A DNA stretch of 64,000 nucleotides from Ophiura sarsii (lineage: Eukaryota; Echinodermata; Ophiuroidea; Amphilepidida; Ophiuridae). The notes under the pieces are model-generated. The model was not told the origin of the DNA. It searched no databases and saw only the letters and a list, made by a program, of their open reading frames with translations. The translations under genes and the position numbers were made by a program. Below, in pieces: positions 1-11,223 of the stretch (position 1 is the stretch's first letter; every line of letters begins with the position of its first letter). Location: assembly GCA_035610835.1 (NCBI GenBank), contig CM069448.1, forward strand, positions 2,976,001-3,040,000, written 5' to 3'.

Positions 1-1651
1 AGATTCAGCATGTCGTTAGTAGATTCGGTGTATATCTTCAGCAGATTCAGTATGATATCTTCAGTAGATTTAGTATGATTTCTTCAATAGATTCAGTATG
101 ATATCTTCAGTAGATTCAATATGATATCTTTAGTAGATTTAGAATGATATCTTCAGTATATTCAGTGTGATATCTTCAGTAGATTCAGTATGATATCTTC
201 AGTAGATTCAATATGATATCTTCAGTAGATTTAGTATGATATCTTCGGTAGATTCAGTATGATATCTTCAGATATTCAGAATGATATCTTAAGTAAATTC
301 GGTATATTCGGTAAAATGCCATCAGTAGATTCAGTATGATGTCTTCAGTAGATTCAATAAATCTTCAGTAGATTGGGTGTAATATCTTCATTATATTCAG
401 AATGATATATTCAGTATAGTCAGTATATCTTCAGTAGATTCAGTATAGTTTTAGTAGATTCAGTATGATATCTTCAGTAGATTCAGTATAATATCTTCAG
501 TGTAATATCTTCAGTAGGTTCAGTATGATATTTTTAGTAGATTCAGTATGATATTTTCAGTAGATTCAGTATGATATCTTCAGTATATTCGGAATATCTA
601 CAGTAGTTTCCATATGATATATTCCATAGATTCAGTATGATATCTTCAGTAGATTCAGTATGATATCTTCAGTAGATTCAATATGATATCTTCAGTAGAT
701 TTAGTATGATATCTTCAGTAGATTCAATATGATATCTTCAGTAGATTTAGTATATCTTCAGTAGATTCAGTATGATAGCTTCAGTATATTCATTATGATA
801 TCTTCAGTAGATTCGGTATGATATCTTCAGTAGATTTAGTATGTTACCAGTACATTCAGTATGATATCTTCAGTATATTCGGTAAAATGCCTTCAGTAGA
901 TTCAGAAATCTTCAGTAGATTGGGTGTAATATATTCATTATATTCAGAATGATATCTTCAGTTTAGTCAGTATATTTTTAGTAGATTCAGTATGATATTT
1001 TCAGTAGATTCAGTATAATATCTTCAGTGTAATATCTTCAGTAGGTTCAGTATGATATTTTTAGTAGATTTAGTATGATATTTTCAGTAGATTCAGTAAT
1101 ATCTTCTGTATATTCGGAATATCTTCAGTAGTTTCCGTATGATATATTCCATAGATTCAGTATGATATCTTCTGTAGATTCAGTATGATATCTTCAGTAG
1201 ATTCAGTATGATAAATTATCTTCAGTAGATTCAATATGATATCCTCTGTAGATTCAGTATGATATTTTCAGTAGATTCAGTATGATATCATCAGTAGATT
1301 CAGTATGATATATTCAGTAGATTCAGTATGATATATTCAGTAGATTCAGTATGATATCTTCAGTATATTCAATATGATATCTTCAGTAGATTTAGAATGA
1401 TAGCTTCAGTAGATTCAGTGTGATATCTTCAGTAGATTCAGTATGATATCTTCAGTAGATTCAGTACGATATCTTCAGTAGATTCAGTATGATATCTTCA
1501 GTAGATTCAGTATGATATCTTCAGTACATTCAGTATGATATCTTTAGTAGATTCACTAAGATATCTTCAGTAGATTCAGTATGATATCTTCAGTAAATTC
1601 AGTATGATATTTTCAGTAGCTTCAGTATGATATTTTTAGTAGATTCTAGTA

Positions 1652-1728
1652 GTTATCCCCTGTTTGTTCATGCAATACGGCAAACCATAGATATTTTCCA
1701 TATTGCATGACAACAAACAGGGGGTAAC
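1652..1728. repeat. Short hairpin (MITE-like) inside the satellite
   Basis: The left arm starts GTTATCCCCTGTTTGTT and the right arm ends with its near-complement, AACAAACAGGGGGTAAC. The arms are about 29 bp with a 2-base gap, around an AT-rich loop. The hairpin sits directly beside the larger TIR insertion that follows, so the two may be one composite insertion. Confidence 0.7.
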
Positions 1729-1733
1729 GAATT

Positions 1734-2326
1734 TATCATTTAGTAGACATGAATGCATTTTAAAAATTAAATGAGGAATAATTAAACTTAAACATCTCGA
1801 AACCCTAAACAAATTGTTGTCAATTCACCCTACCCTAATTCACCACACTGCCTCCTCACCCCAAGATATCTAGCACTTAGATAACTTGGAACCTTTTAAA
1901 CACTTGGAACCACTAAAATGACAGTGGGAACCACCTAAAAGAATATCTTTGCTCGTCGTTATTCACCACACCGCTCATCAAACCCCAACATACATTGAGC
2001 ACAACTTAAACAACTTGAAACCCAAAACACTGGGAACCACATAAATGATACCCGGAACCAACAAAAAGACAGGCCAACCCCACATCCCCTATCACCTAAG
2101 CCCCCCCCCCCCCCCCCCCAACCCACATCCATAACCCAACATCGCTACCCTTTCCACATCTAACCCCTAAAAATGATAATGGATCAATCCAAACCTTGAT
2201 GTAACAAATCACAGCTGTGATAAAATTACTAGACTAATACGGGCTCATATCGGTCATCAGATACGGGAAAATATTCATTGGGACATTAACCAATCACATT
2301 TCAGCATTCATGTCTACTAAATGATA
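1734..2326. mobile_element. 593-bp TIR element (MITE) inserted in the satellite
   Basis: The first 23 bases (1734-1756, containing CATTTAGTAGACATGAATGC) are repeated exactly in inverted orientation at 2304-2326. The interior is CA/AC-rich, includes a 19-C tract at 2101-2119, and has no open reading frame of note. Minisatellite resumes directly on both sides, so this is a clean insertion. The target-site duplication is hard to read because the flanks are repetitive. Family unknown; a non-autonomous DNA transposon is the simplest reading. Confidence 0.75.
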
Positions 2327-5159
2327 GTATGATATCTTGAGTATATTCGGAATATCTTCAGTAGTTTCCGTATGATATATTCCATAGATTCAGTATGATA
2401 TCTTCAGTAGATTCGGTATATCATCAGTAGATTCAGTATGATATATTCAGTAGATTCAGTATGATATCTTCAGTAGATTCAATATGATATCTTCAGTAGA
2501 TTAAGTATGATATCTTCAGTAGATTCAGTATGATATCTTCAGTAGATTCAGTATGATATATTCAGTAGATTAAGTATGATATCTTCAGTATATTCAGAAT
2601 GATAATTTAAGTAGGTTCAGTACGATACCAGTACATTCAGTATATTTTCAGTATATTCGGGTAAAATGCCTTCAGTAGATTCAGTGTGATGTCTTCAGTA
2701 GATTCAATAAATCTTCAGTAGATTGGGTGTAATATCTTCATTATATTCAGAATGATATCTTCAGTATAGTCAGTATATCTTCAGTAGATTCAGTATATCT
2801 TCAGTAGATTCGGTGTAATATATTTAGTAGATTTAGTATGATATTATTCTGAAGATTCAGTATGATATCTTCAGTAGAGTCAGTATGATATTTTCAGTAG
2901 ATTCAGTATGATATTTTCAGTAGATTCAGTATATCTTTAGTAGATTCGGTGTGATATCTTCAGTAGATTCAGTATGATGTATACTGTAGATTCAATATAT
3001 CTTTAGTAGATTCGGTGTATATCTTCAGCAGATTCAGTATGATATCTTCAGTGGATTCAGTATGATTTCTTCAGTAGATTCATTATGATATCTTCAGTAG
3101 ATTCAGTATGATATCGTCAGTAGATTCAGTATGATATCGTCAGTGGATTCAGTATGATATCTTCATTATATTCGGAATATCTTCACTAGTTTCTGTATGA
3201 TATCTTCAGTATATTGAGAATGATATCTTTAGTAGATTCAGTATGATATCTTCAGTATATTCAGAATGATATTTTAAACAGATTCAGTATGATATCTTCA
3301 GTAGATTCAGTAAGATATCTTCAGTAGATTCAGTATGATATCATCTGTAGATTCAGTATTATATCTTCAGTAGATTCAGTGTGATATCTTCAGTAGATTC
3401 AGTGTGATATCTTCAGTAGATTCAGTGTGATATCTTCAGTAGATTCAGTGTGATATCTTCAGTAGATTCAGTATGATATCTTCAGTAGGTTCAGTATGAT
3501 ATTTTCAGTAGATTCAGTATGATATCTTCAGTAGATTCAGTATGATATCTTCAGTAGTTTCAGTATGATATCTTCAGTATATTCGGAATATCTTCAGTAG
3601 TTTCCGTATGATATCTTCAGTAGATTCAGAATGATATCGTTAGTAGATTAAGTATGATATCTTAAGTAAATTCGGTATATTCGGTAAAATGCCATCAGTA
3701 GATTCAGAATGATGTCTTCAGTAAATTCAATAAATCTTCAGTAGATTGGGTGTAATATCTTCATTATATTCAGAATGATATATTCAGTATAGTCAGTATA
3801 TCTTCAGTATAGTCAGTATATTTTCAGTAGATTCAGTATGATATCTTCAGTAGATTCAGTATAATATCTTCAGTGTAATATCTTCTGTAGGTTCAGTATG
3901 ATATTTTTAGTAGATTCAGTATGATATTTTCAGTAGATTCAGTATGATATCTTCTGTATATTCGGAATATCTTCAGTAGTTTCCGTATGATATTTTCCAT
4001 AGATTCAGTATGATATCTTCTGTAGATTCAGTATGATATCTTCAGTAGATTCAGTATGATAAATTATCTTCAGTAGATTCAATATGATATCTTCAGTAGA
4101 TTCAGTATGATATTTTCAGTAGATTCAGTATGATATCATCAGTAGATTCAGTATGATATATTCAGTGGATTCAGTATGATATCTTCAGTAGATTCAATAT
4201 GATATCTTCAGTAGAGTTAGAATGATATCTTCAGTAGATTCAGTGTGATATCTTCAGTAGATTCAGTATGATATCTTCAGTAGATTCAGTATGATATCTT
4301 CAGTAGATTCAGTATGATATCTTTAGTACATTCAGTATATCTTTAGTAGATTCAGTATGATTTCTTCAATAGATTCAGTATGATATCTTCACCAGATTCA
4401 GTATGATCTTCAGTAGATTCAGTTTGATATCTTCAGTAGATTCAGTATGATCTTCCGTAGATTCAGTATGATATTTTCAGTAGATTCAGTATGATATCTT
4501 CAGTATGATATCTTCAATAGATTCAGTATGATCTTCCGTAGATTCTGTATGATATCTACAGTAGATTTAGTATGATATTTCAGTAGATTTAATATGATAT
4601 CTTTAGTAGATTCAGTATGATATCTTCACCAGATTCAGTATGATCTTCCGTAGATTCAGTATGATATCTTCAGTAGATTCAGTATGATATCTTCAGTGGA
4701 TTCAGTATGATATCTTCAATAGATTCAGTATGATCTTCCGTAGATTCAGTATGATATTCACAGTAGATTCAGTATGATATTTTCAGTAGATTCAGTATTA
4801 TATCTTCAGTAGATTCAGTATGATATCTTTAGTAGATTCAGTATGATATCTTTACCAGATTCAGTATGATCTTCCGTAGAATCAGTATGATATCTACAGT
4901 AGATTCAGTATGATATTTTCAGTAGATTCAGTATGATATCTTCAGTAGATTCAGCATGATACCTTAACCAGATTCAGTATGATCTGATGTAGATTCAGTA
5001 TGATATCTGTCATCGGTAGATTCATATCTTTAGTAGATTCACTATGACATCTATAGTAGATTCGGTGTAATATCTTCATTAGATTAAGTATGATATCTTC
5101 ACTAGATTCAGCATGATATCTTCAGGAGATTCAGTATTTTTTCAGTAGATTCAGTATAC

Positions 5160-5742
5160 TTGCTTAAGGCGTCCCGAAGGGACGAACTTCTGTGATGGCC
5201 TTCCATACTGGTCTTTCAAGCATGCAGTTTTTCATGTCCTGCCTAGTTAGTCCTGTATCCTCTGATAAAAGCTTGATGTAATTCTTTCGTGGTGGTCCTC
5301 TAGCCTTGTGTCCATGCTTGGGTTGCCACAGGAGAACTTTGGAGACTGCTTCCTCTTCCCTTCTGGCACAGTGGCCGGCAAATTTTAATCTCCTCCGTCT
5401 TAGCCTCTCTGATATTGGTAGCAGGTTCCCATATAGATCTTTGTTGGTGGTGTGAGATTGCCATGATACATTAAGTGCTTTTCTTAAGAGGCGAGTGTAG
5501 CAACCATCCAGCGCTTTTCTCATTTTAGCTGTTAGTGTCCAAGTCTCGGCTCCATAGGTCAAAACAGATTTAACAGTGGTGGTAAACAGCTTTATTTTCA
5601 GGTTTCTTGGAAGTTTACTGTTCCATATTTTTGTCATGCTGTTACAGGCTTTCCAAGCTTGAGCCTTTCTTATGTTGAAATCTTGCTCACTACCAGCAAT
5701 CCAGGCACCAAGGTATATGAAGTCTTGGACAATTTCAAGATC
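5160..5742 (-). mobile_element. RTE-type non-LTR retrotransposon, 3' fragment
   Basis: The minus strand encodes the region after the polymerase core of a non-LTR reverse transcriptase. It reads from an IYLGAWI motif near 5715, through VLTYGAETWTL and the LDGCYTRLLRKALN block, to FAGHC and a terminal PFGTP followed by a stop at 5164. The frame stays open upstream of the first Met (5637) to about 5742, where (AACAAT)-like sequence begins. This is the same family as the element at 48.2-51.2 kb, sharing the DGCYTR...TNKDLYG block. It is strongly 5'-truncated, lacks endonuclease and catalytic RT, and its 3' end abuts the satellite. Confidence 0.85.
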
Positions 5743-6431
5743 AACAATAACAATAACAATCTATATATGATATCCTGTTCTATCTACTAAATTTGAATGA
5801 CATGCTGCATCTGCTGAAGATTGCTTATCTACACAGAAAATAAAAAACATGCTGTATAATGTTGTATGTACCGAATATAGCATGATCCACTGAATCTGCT
5901 AAATATGGCATGTTAAGATGGAATGCTGCATTCAGCTGATAATTTGCTACACATATTGAATATACTGAATATATAATGCCATCTACTGAAGAAAGTTACC
6001 AATTATTGCTGCCTCAAATGACATGCTGCATCTGCTGCAGATTGCTCGCTCTCTACACTAAATATAAGAACATGCTGTATAATGTTGTATGTATCGAATA
6101 TAGCATGTTATTTGTTGAAGATAGTGCACTGCATCCACTGAAGAAAGGATCTCTATCTGCTAAAGATGGCGTGTTATATCTACTAAATATGGAATGCTGC
6201 ATTCAGCAGATACTATGCTACATCTATTGAATATAGTATACCGAATCTACTGAAATAAGCATCGTAACATAATATACTGAATATATAATGCCATCTACTG
6301 AAGAAAATGACAAATTATACAAATTTGTGACCTCAAAATGTGATGCTAGGTTTATTTGCAGCTGTAACTGATACGAAATGTATTGTAGCCCTGATATCCC
6401 GCCAAATTTAAAATTTAAGAAATCACTCATG

Positions 6432-6447
6432 TTCTTTTCTATTTCAG
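6432..6447 (+). promoter_or_regulatory. Candidate 3' splice acceptor in gene A leader
   Basis: TTCTTTTCTATTTCAG followed by TGGGAGAAGTCG is a textbook pyrimidine tract plus AG, and it is identical in the gene B copy at 37764-37779. If used, the intronless coding exon would be preceded by at least one non-coding 5' exon. It competes with the downstream TATA box as an explanation of the leader. Confidence 0.4.
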
Positions 6448-6585
6448 TGGGAGAAGTCGTTAATTGGTCATCAATGTTTTAACGTATACGTCAACTGAAT
6501 GAAAGGACTAACATCTCTGTGCACTACGATCAGATGTTGGAATTCATTGCTGTACTGACTTACTCCACTTAGCCCCGTGAAGAAC

Positions 6586-6592
6586 TATAAAA
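6586..6592 (+). promoter_or_regulatory. Candidate TATA box, gene A
   Basis: TATAAAA lies inside a block identical in both receptor loci (GTGAAGAACTATAAAACGCC), 290 bp before the ATG of gene A and 282 bp before that of gene B. A start site about 30 bp downstream would give a leader of about 260 nt without introns. Conservation between paralogues is the only support. Confidence 0.4.
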
Positions 6593-6875
6593 CGCCATCT
6601 CGTAAAGCGTTATATCAATGTGAATACAAGTAGACTCAGTATATTTAATGTAAAACGTATCGTCATCGACATTTTGATGACCGACAGTGGCAAATATTTG
6701 CCTAGAAAACTGTTTGATTGAAGCTGGCATTTTCTCTAATTATCAATAGCGATTTCTGTCTACATTGCTATCGGTATATATGGAACAATTTAGGCTCACC
6801 CGTGATTGTATTATTAAAAGAAGAGCTATTAACTAGTTGAACTATCTAAATAGCTATCATTTTTTATCGGCAATA

Positions 6876-9800
6876 ATGGCTGGAAGCGTCCTAAATCTCA
6901 TTCTACGACTATCTATCAGTATAAGCATTGTTTTGGTTCAGGACCGACCAGTAACTGCTGCCCATATATCGGTGACACCCCTGTGGGACATTACCGATAC
7001 TCAACCATGCCACCTTGAAGAAAAGATCAATAACCGTCACGGAACGTTTTCCTTACATGGAAGTGATCATCAAACCTGCAGTATGCAAGTCAATGCATCA
7101 CTGGACTATTATACTCGTATAGAAATACCTAACAATAATGTTACAAATGAATCTTTTTTCCTTTATATAGAGAGACTAGGAGTTTTTGACTTCTGTACAA
7201 ATAAGTATGTGGTTTATAACAGAAATATTAGAGTGTGCAGCAGTACTCTGCTTCAAGCCAGAGTTCACTTGAATCTACAAGGTAATGTTAGTATTTTAAT
7301 CAGTGGGATATCAGCATTAGATTCACAGCCTGTATGCCCAGAATCTAATGATGATATCTTGCCTAGTACAGAAGTGAATCAGATACCGGATTGCAAAGGA
7401 GTAAAGGGATATACCAACCAAATAATGTGCGATCGAGACCACTACCCTGCTTCGAGGTGTAGTCTAACATTTCCATCCAATTGCAATGCTACTCTTGGTC
7501 ACAGAGAAGTGACCTTTGAGTGTTATGATAATGACTTTAATCAATCCCAAGAATCATTGATAATTTACCCAATCGAGACGTTTATTATAGATCTAAGCAA
7601 CAACAACATAGCTAATCTGGAGGTAAATTCATTTAAACATTTAAATGGCTTGGAAGTACTAGACTTACAGCAAAACTATTTGGACACACTTCATGCTGGG
7701 GTATTTTCTGGATTAAATGGGCTGAATCGTCTGTTTATTAATGGTAATAAATTGGTCCAAATCGAAGAGAATTTATTTCAAGGATTAGCAATGTTAAGTT
7801 ATTTGTATCTGTATGACAATCAATTGACCAAATTGCCAAGTAAAATATTTGAGGGATTAGAGAATTTGAAAGATCTGTATCTGTATAAAAACCAGTTGGT
7901 TTATTTAGATCCTAGTGTGTTTCATGGTTTGAGACAACTTACTCAACTGAGTCTGACTGACAATAGAATGTTGGCATTGCCTAGAGAGTTGTTTAAAGGT
8001 TTAGAAAATTTAAGTAATCTGTACATGTGTGGTAACCAATTGGTCAACTTAAATGAAAGTATATTTAAAGGATTAAGACGGTTGACGATACTGTTTCTGT
8101 GTGATAATCGCTTGATATCACTACCAGGTGGGCTGTTTCAAGCATTAGGAAACTTGAAAATACTTTCCTTGTCTAGCAACCAACTGGTAACCATAAACGG
8201 AAGTATATTCCAAGGATTAAGACAGTTGACCGTTCTGTATCTGCGTGATAATCGCTTGATATCACTACCAGGTGGGCTGTTACAAGGATTAGGAAACTTG
8301 TATAGACTTTACCTGTACGGGAATCAATTGGTAACCTTGAATGAAAGTATATTCCAGGGATTAATGCATTTGACAATTCTGATTCTGAATTATAATAACT
8401 TGATATCACTACAAAGCGGGTTATTTCATGGATTGGAAATCTTGAATGTTCTCTACCTGGATGGCAACCAATTGGTCACGTTAAATGAAAGTATATTCCA
8501 AGAATTAAGACAGCTGACAATCCTGTCTCTTGATGATAATAACTTGATATCACTACCGGGTGGGTTGTTTCAGGGATTAGAAAACTTGAATAAACTATTC
8601 CTGCACGGCAACCAATTGATAACCATAAACGGAAGTATATTCCAAGGGTTGACAAAGCTGACACTCTTGGCTCTGCGAGATAATAACTTGATATCACTAC
8701 CGGGTAAGTTGTTTCAGGAATTAGAAAATCTGAATAGACTTTACCTCTATGGCAACCAATTGGTAACCTTGAATGCAAGTATATTTCAAGGATTACGACA
8801 GCTGACGAATCTGGGTCTGAATGATAATAATTTAATATCATTACCGCGTGTGCTATTTCAGGGATTAGAAAACCTGAGGGAACTGTACCTGTTCTCCAAC
8901 CAATTAGACAGACTGGATTCTCATTTATTTAATCATTTGAAATATCTAAAAGTCCTTACAATCCTTGAAAATAGATTGATAACATTACCTAATGGTGTAT
9001 TTAATGGGTTACGTAATCTAGAATATATATCTATGGATAGCAATCAATTGGTGCAGTTAGGTACAAATACGTTTCGGGAACTGTTCAAAATGCGTCAAGT
9101 GTCTCTAAACGATAATAAGCTTACATATGTTGATTTTGACTTATTCAAGGATACTGTTAATATAACATACATTAACTTATCTAAGAACAAATTGAAAGAA
9201 TGTCCAAATATCAAACATTTGAGTTACTTAAGTGACGTGAACCTGCGAATGAATCCATTGATAGCTGTAACTCTTGATACCTTTTCTGCTCTCTCTGAAA
9301 ATTCAGAATTAGCTGTCAGTCAACATGAGATATGTGACTGTTATGTGCCTGCTGGTGTTAAGTGTAGCGCATCAGATAACAGATCACCATATCTCACATG
9401 TGATAGGCTGTTATCAGACAGGGCATTGGTTGTTTTGATGTGGATAATCGGTATAAATGCACTCGGTGGAAATATATTTGTTTTAATCTGGCGAAAAAAA
9501 CATACTAAGAGTTTCAAAGTGCAGGATTTACTGCTTAGCAATCTGGCCATATCTGATTCACTCATGGGCATTTATATGGTAATAATTGCAAGTGCTGATA
9601 TCTACTATGGGGAATATTTCCCAATGCAATCTGAAACTTGGAGATCTGGTATTATCTGTAGAGTAGCAGGATCAATATCAATAGCATCGACCCAATTATC
9701 ATTATTCTTTCTTACCCTAATTAGCATTGATAGGTTTGTTGGTATTAAGTACCCATACTCAGATAAAAAACTAGGTAAAAGGTCAACTATTGCAACCGCT

Positions 9801-10430
9801 GTACTGATATGGGTTTGTTCTTTAGCATTAGGTATTACCCCATCAGCGTTATCTGGATGGAACTTTAAGTTTTATGATAACTCACATGTGTGTGTTGGTC
9901 TGCCATTAGCTTTTACCAAAACATATGTGACTAATCAAAATTCCACGTGGATAATTCAAGAGAACACACAGCTAAAACGTCTAAAATCTTCATATTATAC
10001 TGAATTAACAGGCCTTGTTAATGGCTTGTACTTTTCAACAGCACTATTCCTTGGTCTCAGCAGCTTATGCTACCTGGTAATACTTGGCTGTTATATAGAG
10101 ATATTCAGGGCTGTTAATAAGTCAGCAAAACAATCAGGACGCACTCCTGATATGGAAGAACAAATAAGACTTGCTCGTAAAGTAATTGCTATTGTCTTTA
10201 CAGACTTCGCATGCGTATTTCCAATTATTGTCCTTGGAATCCTAGTTCAAACACGAGTCATTGAACTGCCTCCCTCGGTTTATGCATGGTCAGTGACCTT
10301 TGTTTTACCAATAAATTCGGCAATTAACCCGTACTTGTACACAATTGCCGAAATCACCTCAAATAATAAAAAGAAAAAAGCAGAAATAAAGAGTCAGCAA
10401 GACATTCCTCTGCACAAAATGAGCCCGTAG
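6876..10430 (+). CDS. LRR-containing G-protein-coupled receptor A (LGR / relaxin-receptor / GRL101-like)
   Basis: The protein has 1184 residues in a single exon. The start is the ATG at 6876 (ATAATGG, good Kozak context, aligned with gene B). The longer reading from 6837 begins with TTG and is not conserved. Order: signal peptide (about 1-27); cysteine-bearing N-terminal region (about 35-230, a possible CUB-like fold, then a cysteine cluster like an LRR N-cap); 24 LRRs of about 24 residues (about 236-809); cysteine hinge CDCYVPAGVKC; seven helices at about 850-872, 882-905, 929-954, 970-992, 1045-1077, 1100-1124 and 1135-1158. Class A marks are SNLAISD in TM2, DRF in place of DRY after TM3, and NPYLY in TM7. 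A surface receptor binding ligand through the LRRs and signalling through G proteins is expected from the family; ligand unknown. No LDLa module is visible, unlike RXFP1/2. Confidence 0.93.
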   Translation: MAGSVLNLILRLSISISIVLVQDRPVTAAHISVTPLWDITDTQPCHLEEKINNRHGTFSLHGSDHQTCSMQVNASLDYYTRIEIPNNNVTNESFFLYIERLGVFDFCTNKYVVYNRNIRVCSSTLLQARVHLNLQGNVSILISGISALDSQPVCPESNDDILPSTEVNQIPDCKGVKGYTNQIMCDRDHYPASRCSLTFPSNCNATLGHREVTFECYDNDFNQSQESLIIYPIETFIIDLSNNNIANLEVNSFKHLNGLEVLDLQQNYLDTLHAGVFSGLNGLNRLFINGNKLVQIEENLFQGLAMLSYLYLYDNQLTKLPSKIFEGLENLKDLYLYKNQLVYLDPSVFHGLRQLTQLSLTDNRMLALPRELFKGLENLSNLYMCGNQLVNLNESIFKGLRRLTILFLCDNRLISLPGGLFQALGNLKILSLSSNQLVTINGSIFQGLRQLTVLYLRDNRLISLPGGLLQGLGNLYRLYLYGNQLVTLNESIFQGLMHLTILILNYNNLISLQSGLFHGLEILNVLYLDGNQLVTLNESIFQELRQLTILSLDDNNLISLPGGLFQGLENLNKLFLHGNQLITINGSIFQGLTKLTLLALRDNNLISLPGKLFQELENLNRLYLYGNQLVTLNASIFQGLRQLTNLGLNDNNLISLPRVLFQGLENLRELYLFSNQLDRLDSHLFNHLKYLKVLTILENRLITLPNGVFNGLRNLEYISMDSNQLVQLGTNTFRELFKMRQVSLNDNKLTYVDFDLFKDTVNITYINLSKNKLKECPNIKHLSYLSDVNLRMNPLIAVTLDTFSALSENSELAVSQHEICDCYVPAGVKCSASDNRSPYLTCDRLLSDRALVVLMWIIGINALGGNIFVLIWRKKHTKSFKVQDLLLSNLAISDSLMGIYMVIIASADIYYGEYFPMQSETWRSGIICRVAGSISIASTQLSLFFLTLISIDRFVGIKYPYSDKKLGKRSTIATAVLIWVCSLALGITPSALSGWNFKFYDNSHVCVGLPLAFTKTYVTNQNSTWIIQENTQLKRLKSSYYTELTGLVNGLYFSTALFLGLSSLCYLVILGCYIEIFRAVNKSAKQSGRTPDMEEQIRLARKVIAIVFTDFACVFPIIVLGILVQTRVIELPPSVYAWSVTFVLPINSAINPYLYTIAEITSNNKKKKAEIKSQQDIPLHKMSP

Positions 10431-10631
10431 CAAATCATACAAGTTATTTGACATGTCAACTTCAAGTTATTGTCAAGAACAACTACCTTCAAGATAATGA
10501 CATTAGTATTAATTATTACTAATTACTCATTGATTCGGGTACATTAAAAAGTATAATTTGATGTCATATTACGGTATCTTATAAATGTATCTAAACTTGG
10601 TATAAAGTAATTGAATATTTAGTTGATGTTA
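10431..10631 (+). other. 3' flank of gene A with ATTAAA signal
   Basis: This AT-rich stretch is homologous to the start of the gene B 3' flank. ATTAAA at 10543-10548 occupies the place of AATAAA at 41890 in copy B and is the likely polyadenylation signal. The homology resumes after the foldback element, near 11280-11400. Confidence 0.5.
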
Positions 10632-11223
10632 TACGAGGGGGTATCAAAAAGTTTTTGAAATCACCCAGAAGTGACGGAGCCAGATTTTTTTTTTTATATG
10701 TAACCCTTCAGACATCTTTAAAAAGTCACTGTGCAAAGTCACACATTTCTCCTACTTTTTATTACCTGTCCACAGACCGCCATTGTAGAGCTCCTCAGAT
10801 TGACTGCCATTGATTGATCCTCAGATTGCGTTATTCGCAAAACAGCAATAAATGGTTTAAAGTGTTGACAGAAAGGGGTCAAAGGTCAGTAGGGGTCATT
10901 GGAGGTCAATCTGTGTACACCCCATGTTACCTATAATATTATTGTCACCAAGCTTGTTTGTAATGACCCTTGACCCCTTTCTGTCAATACTTTAAACTAT
11001 TTATTGCTGTTTTGGGAATACTGAGGTAATCTGAGGATCAATCAATGGCTGTCAATCTGAGGATCTCTACAATGGCGGTCTGTGGACAGGTTATAAATAG
11101 TGGGAGAAGTGTGTGACTTTGCACAGTGACTTTTTAAAGATGTCTGAAGGGTCACATATCAAAAAAAAGTTTCTGGCTCCTTCTCTTCTGGGTGATTTCC
11201 AAAACTTTTTGATACCCCTCGTA
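10632..11223. mobile_element. Foldback MITE with TA target site (Tc1/mariner-like ends)
   Basis: A long inverted repeat has arms of about 270 bp. The outer ends read TACGAGGGGGTATCAAAAAG and, in inverted form, CTTTTTGATACCCCTCGTA, so TA borders both sides. The arms stay complementary inward through the CACTGTGCAAAGTCACAC and GTCCACAGACCGCCATTG blocks, with an AT-rich centre around 10930-10950. No transposase is present. The gene B flank lacks it, so it inserted after the duplication or was lost from copy B. TA borders and end sequence suggest Tc1/mariner; the family is inferred. Confidence 0.85.

Larger units (their letters stand above)
1..5160. repeat. 23-bp minisatellite array upstream of receptor gene A
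   Basis: A long degenerate tandem array runs from the window edge to about 5160, broken at 1652-2326 by an unrelated insertion. The unit is 23 bp and splits into a 14-mer, TTCAGTATGATATC, followed by a 9-mer, TTCAGTAGA, so the heptamer TTCAGTA occurs twice per unit. Common variants drop the 9-mer or the GATATC part, or change TTCAGTA to ATCAGTA or TATTCGG. Some longer blocks recur within the array, such as TTCGGTAAAATGCC followed by a GATTGGGTGTAATATC variant near 300-370, 880-930, 2650-2730 and 3670-3760. This indicates a higher-order repeat on top of the 23-mer. The same satellite lies upstream of gene B. No coding potential is seen. Confidence 0.95.
5762..6875 (+). promoter_or_regulatory. 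Conserved upstream region and 5' leader of receptor gene A
   Basis: This stretch has no supported gene, but it aligns along its length with 37360-38199 upstream of gene B. Its distal part (to about 6320) is built from motifs that look like the satellite in reverse orientation (TACTGAA, CTACTGAAGA) mixed with ACATGCTGCAT-type words. The proximal part (6380-6875) is the best conserved non-coding sequence of the pair. It contains a candidate splice acceptor and a candidate TATA box, listed separately. Small open frames here are not conserved in copy B and are left out. Confidence 0.7.

Noticed and set aside
1..5160. CRISPR array
   Set aside because: Units are contiguous 23-mers without unique spacers, in a eukaryotic context.
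6837..6875. Longer N-terminus for receptor A starting at 6837
   Set aside because: The codon there is TTG, not ATG, and the 13 extra codons are not open in the aligned gene B leader. The ATG at 6876 matches the gene B start.
8173..8841. Minus-strand open frames inside receptor A (and 39141-40162 in receptor B)
   Set aside because: They repeat with the 144-bp LRR period and are antisense shadows of the LRR coding sequence.
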